Below, piece by piece: positions 63,117 through 64,000 of a stretch of 64,000 nt of DNA. Origin of the DNA: Leptodactylus fallax (taxonomy: Eukaryota > Chordata > Amphibia > Anura > Leptodactylidae); assembly GCA_947044405.1 (NCBI GenBank), contig CAMRHE010000207.1, positions 1,126,001 through 1,190,000 on the forward strand, in the 5' to 3' direction. Made by a program: the position numbers and the translations under genes. Numbering within the stretch: the stretch's first letter is position 1; each line of letters begins with the position of its first letter. The notes beneath the pieces are model-generated. The model was not told where the DNA came from. It searched no databases and saw only the letters and a program-made list of their open reading frames with translations.

Positions 63117-64000
63117 CAGTCATGGCCAAAAGTTTTGAGAATGATACAAATATTAATTTTTACAAAGTCTACTGCTTCAGTTTTTCTAATGGCAATTTGC
63201 ATATACTCCAGAATGTTATAAAGAGTGATCAGCTTAACAGCAATTACTTGCAAAGTCAATATTTGCCTAGAAAATGAACTTTATCCCCCAAAACACATTT
63301 CAACATCATTGCAGCCCTGCCTTAAAAGGACCACCTAACATCGTTTCAGTGATTGCTCCATTAACACAGGTGTGGGTGTTGATGAGGACAGGGCTGGAGA
63401 TCAATCTGTCATGATTAATTAAGAATGACACCACTGGACACTTTAAAAGGAGGCTGGTGCTTGCCATCATTGTTTCTCTTCTGTTAACCATGGTTATCTC
63501 TAAAGAAACACGTGCAGTCATCATTGCACTGCACAAAAATGGCCTAACTGGGAAGAGTATTGCAGCTAGAAAGATTGCACCTCAGTCAACAATCTATCGC
63601 ATCATCAAGAACTTCAAGGAGAGAGGTTCCATTGGTGCCAAAAAGGCTCCAGGGCGCCCAAGAAAGACCAGCAAGCCGCAGGACCGTCTCTTAAAAGTGT
63701 TTCAGCTGCGGGATCGGGCTACCAGCAGTGCAGAGCTTGCTGAGGAATGGCAGCAGGCAGGTGTGAGTGCATCTGCACGCACTGTGAGGCGGAGACTCTT
63801 GGAGCAAGGCCTGTTCTCAAGGAGGGCAGCAAAGAAGCCACTTCTCTCCAGAAAAAACATCAGGGACAGACTGGTATTCTGCAAAAGGTACAGGGAGTGG
63901 ACTGCTGAGGACTGGGGTAAAGTCATTTTCTCTGATGAATCCCCTTTTCGATTGTTTGGAACATCTGGAAAACAGCTTATTCGGAGAAGAAGAGGTGAGC
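63117..64000 (+). mobile_element. Tc1-like transposon, 5' end, apparently intact
   Basis: It starts CAGTCATGGCCAAAAGTTTT after TA (63115-63116), the Tc1/mariner target, and continues beyond the window. A leader of about 370 bp (63117-63489) precedes the transposase start codon. Sequence quality and the unbroken frame contrast with the decayed Tc1 copies at 3698 and 38294, suggesting a recent insertion. The inverted right end lies outside the window. Confidence 0.85.
63490..64000 (+). CDS. Tc1-like transposase, 5' part, truncated by window edge
   Basis: The enzyme would cut and paste its own transposon at TA sites. The ATG at 63490 opens 170 codons without a stop. Residues 1-55 form the first helix-turn-helix (ETRAVIIALHKNGLTGKSIA then STIYRIIKNFKERG). 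GRPRKTS at 55-61 is the GRPR-type linker, and residues 62-120 form the second helix-turn-helix (SAELAEEWQQAGVSASARTV). VIFSDES at 145-151 carries Asp149, which by comparison with the family is the first catalytic residue of the D,D34E triad. The second Asp and Glu would lie past the edge. A full family member is about 340 residues, so half is visible. The start fits the family N-terminus. Activity is unknown. Confidence 0.9.
   Translation, partial: MVISKETRAVIIALHKNGLTGKSIAARKIAPQSTIYRIIKNFKERGSIGAKKAPGRPRKTSKPQDRLLKVFQLRDRATSSAELAEEWQQAGVSASARTVRRRLLEQGLFSRRAAKKPLLSRKNIRDRLVFCKRYREWTAEDWGKVIFSDESPFRLFGTSGKQLIRRRRGE

Overview
The window reads as vertebrate nuclear DNA, most likely from an anuran amphibian (my guess is a neobatrachian or hyloid frog). 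It has no dense coding, no operons and no long host ORF. It has many palindromic non-autonomous DNA transposons of kinds I associate with frog genomes, tRNA-derived SINEs, CR1/L2-type and L1/Tx1-type LINE remnants, long-terminal-inverted-repeat Tc1/mariner elements and (TA)n and (GATA)n microsatellites. I recognise no host protein-coding exon. The window looks intergenic or intronic and transposon-rich. The only convincing open protein-coding gene is a Tc1-like transposase cut off by the right edge (63490 to beyond 64000).

Four kinds of DNA transposon can be separated by termini and target-site duplications (TSDs) visible in the sequence. (1) hAT-type elements with 8-bp TSDs: 19748-20045, 25207-25603, 30863-34353, 31189-33525 and 48361-48547. 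(2) Palindromic MITEs with termini GGCT/GGGT...GTTCAC and TTA or TAA flanks, so PIF/Harbinger-like by TSD: about 20 copies, for example 595-923, 15099-15377, 40079-40287, 49943-50155 and 50521-50787. (3) MITEs with ends like AAGGGGTTGTCCAGG or AAGGGGTTTTCC inside TTAA, so piggyBac- or Kolobok-like by TSD: for example 7556-7959, 8908-9609, 16919-18032, 23120-23529 and 51592-51959. (4) Tc1/mariner elements in TA: 3698-4326, 38294-38805, a half copy at 18800-18911, the start of a second family at 39012, and the intact right-edge element from 63117.

Layout. 0-6 kb: MITEs, a frog-type repeat, a Tc1 remnant holding a transposase fragment, and a possible solo LTR. 6-20 kb: TTAA and TTA MITEs, two SINEs, a 50-bp minisatellite inside a TTAA element, a possible LTR at 12-13 kb and a hAT element. 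20-30 kb: the most unique-looking stretch, with a few MITEs, nested hAT-like elements at 25 kb and an AT-rich frog repeat at 28-29 kb. 30.8-34.4 kb: a four-level transposon nest, followed by a decayed L2-like LINE. 36-44 kb: SINEs, Tc1 elements, many MITEs, and two of the three homopolymer blocks that look like assembly faults. 44-56 kb: MITEs, minisatellites at 47 and 55.7 kb, and a large palindrome with a (TA)n centre at 55 kb. 56-60 kb: a TTAA-type element and a 5'-truncated L1/Tx1-type LINE sitting inside a (GATA)n microsatellite. 60-64 kb: paired inverted minisatellites and the intact Tc1 transposon.

Nothing here forms a pathway. What links the features is transposition: autonomous families (Tc1, L1/Tx1, L2) and the non-autonomous families they or their relatives mobilised, inserted into one another repeatedly. 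Family names are from memory of vertebrate repeats and were not checked against a database. Termini, TSDs, palindromes and reading frames were read directly.
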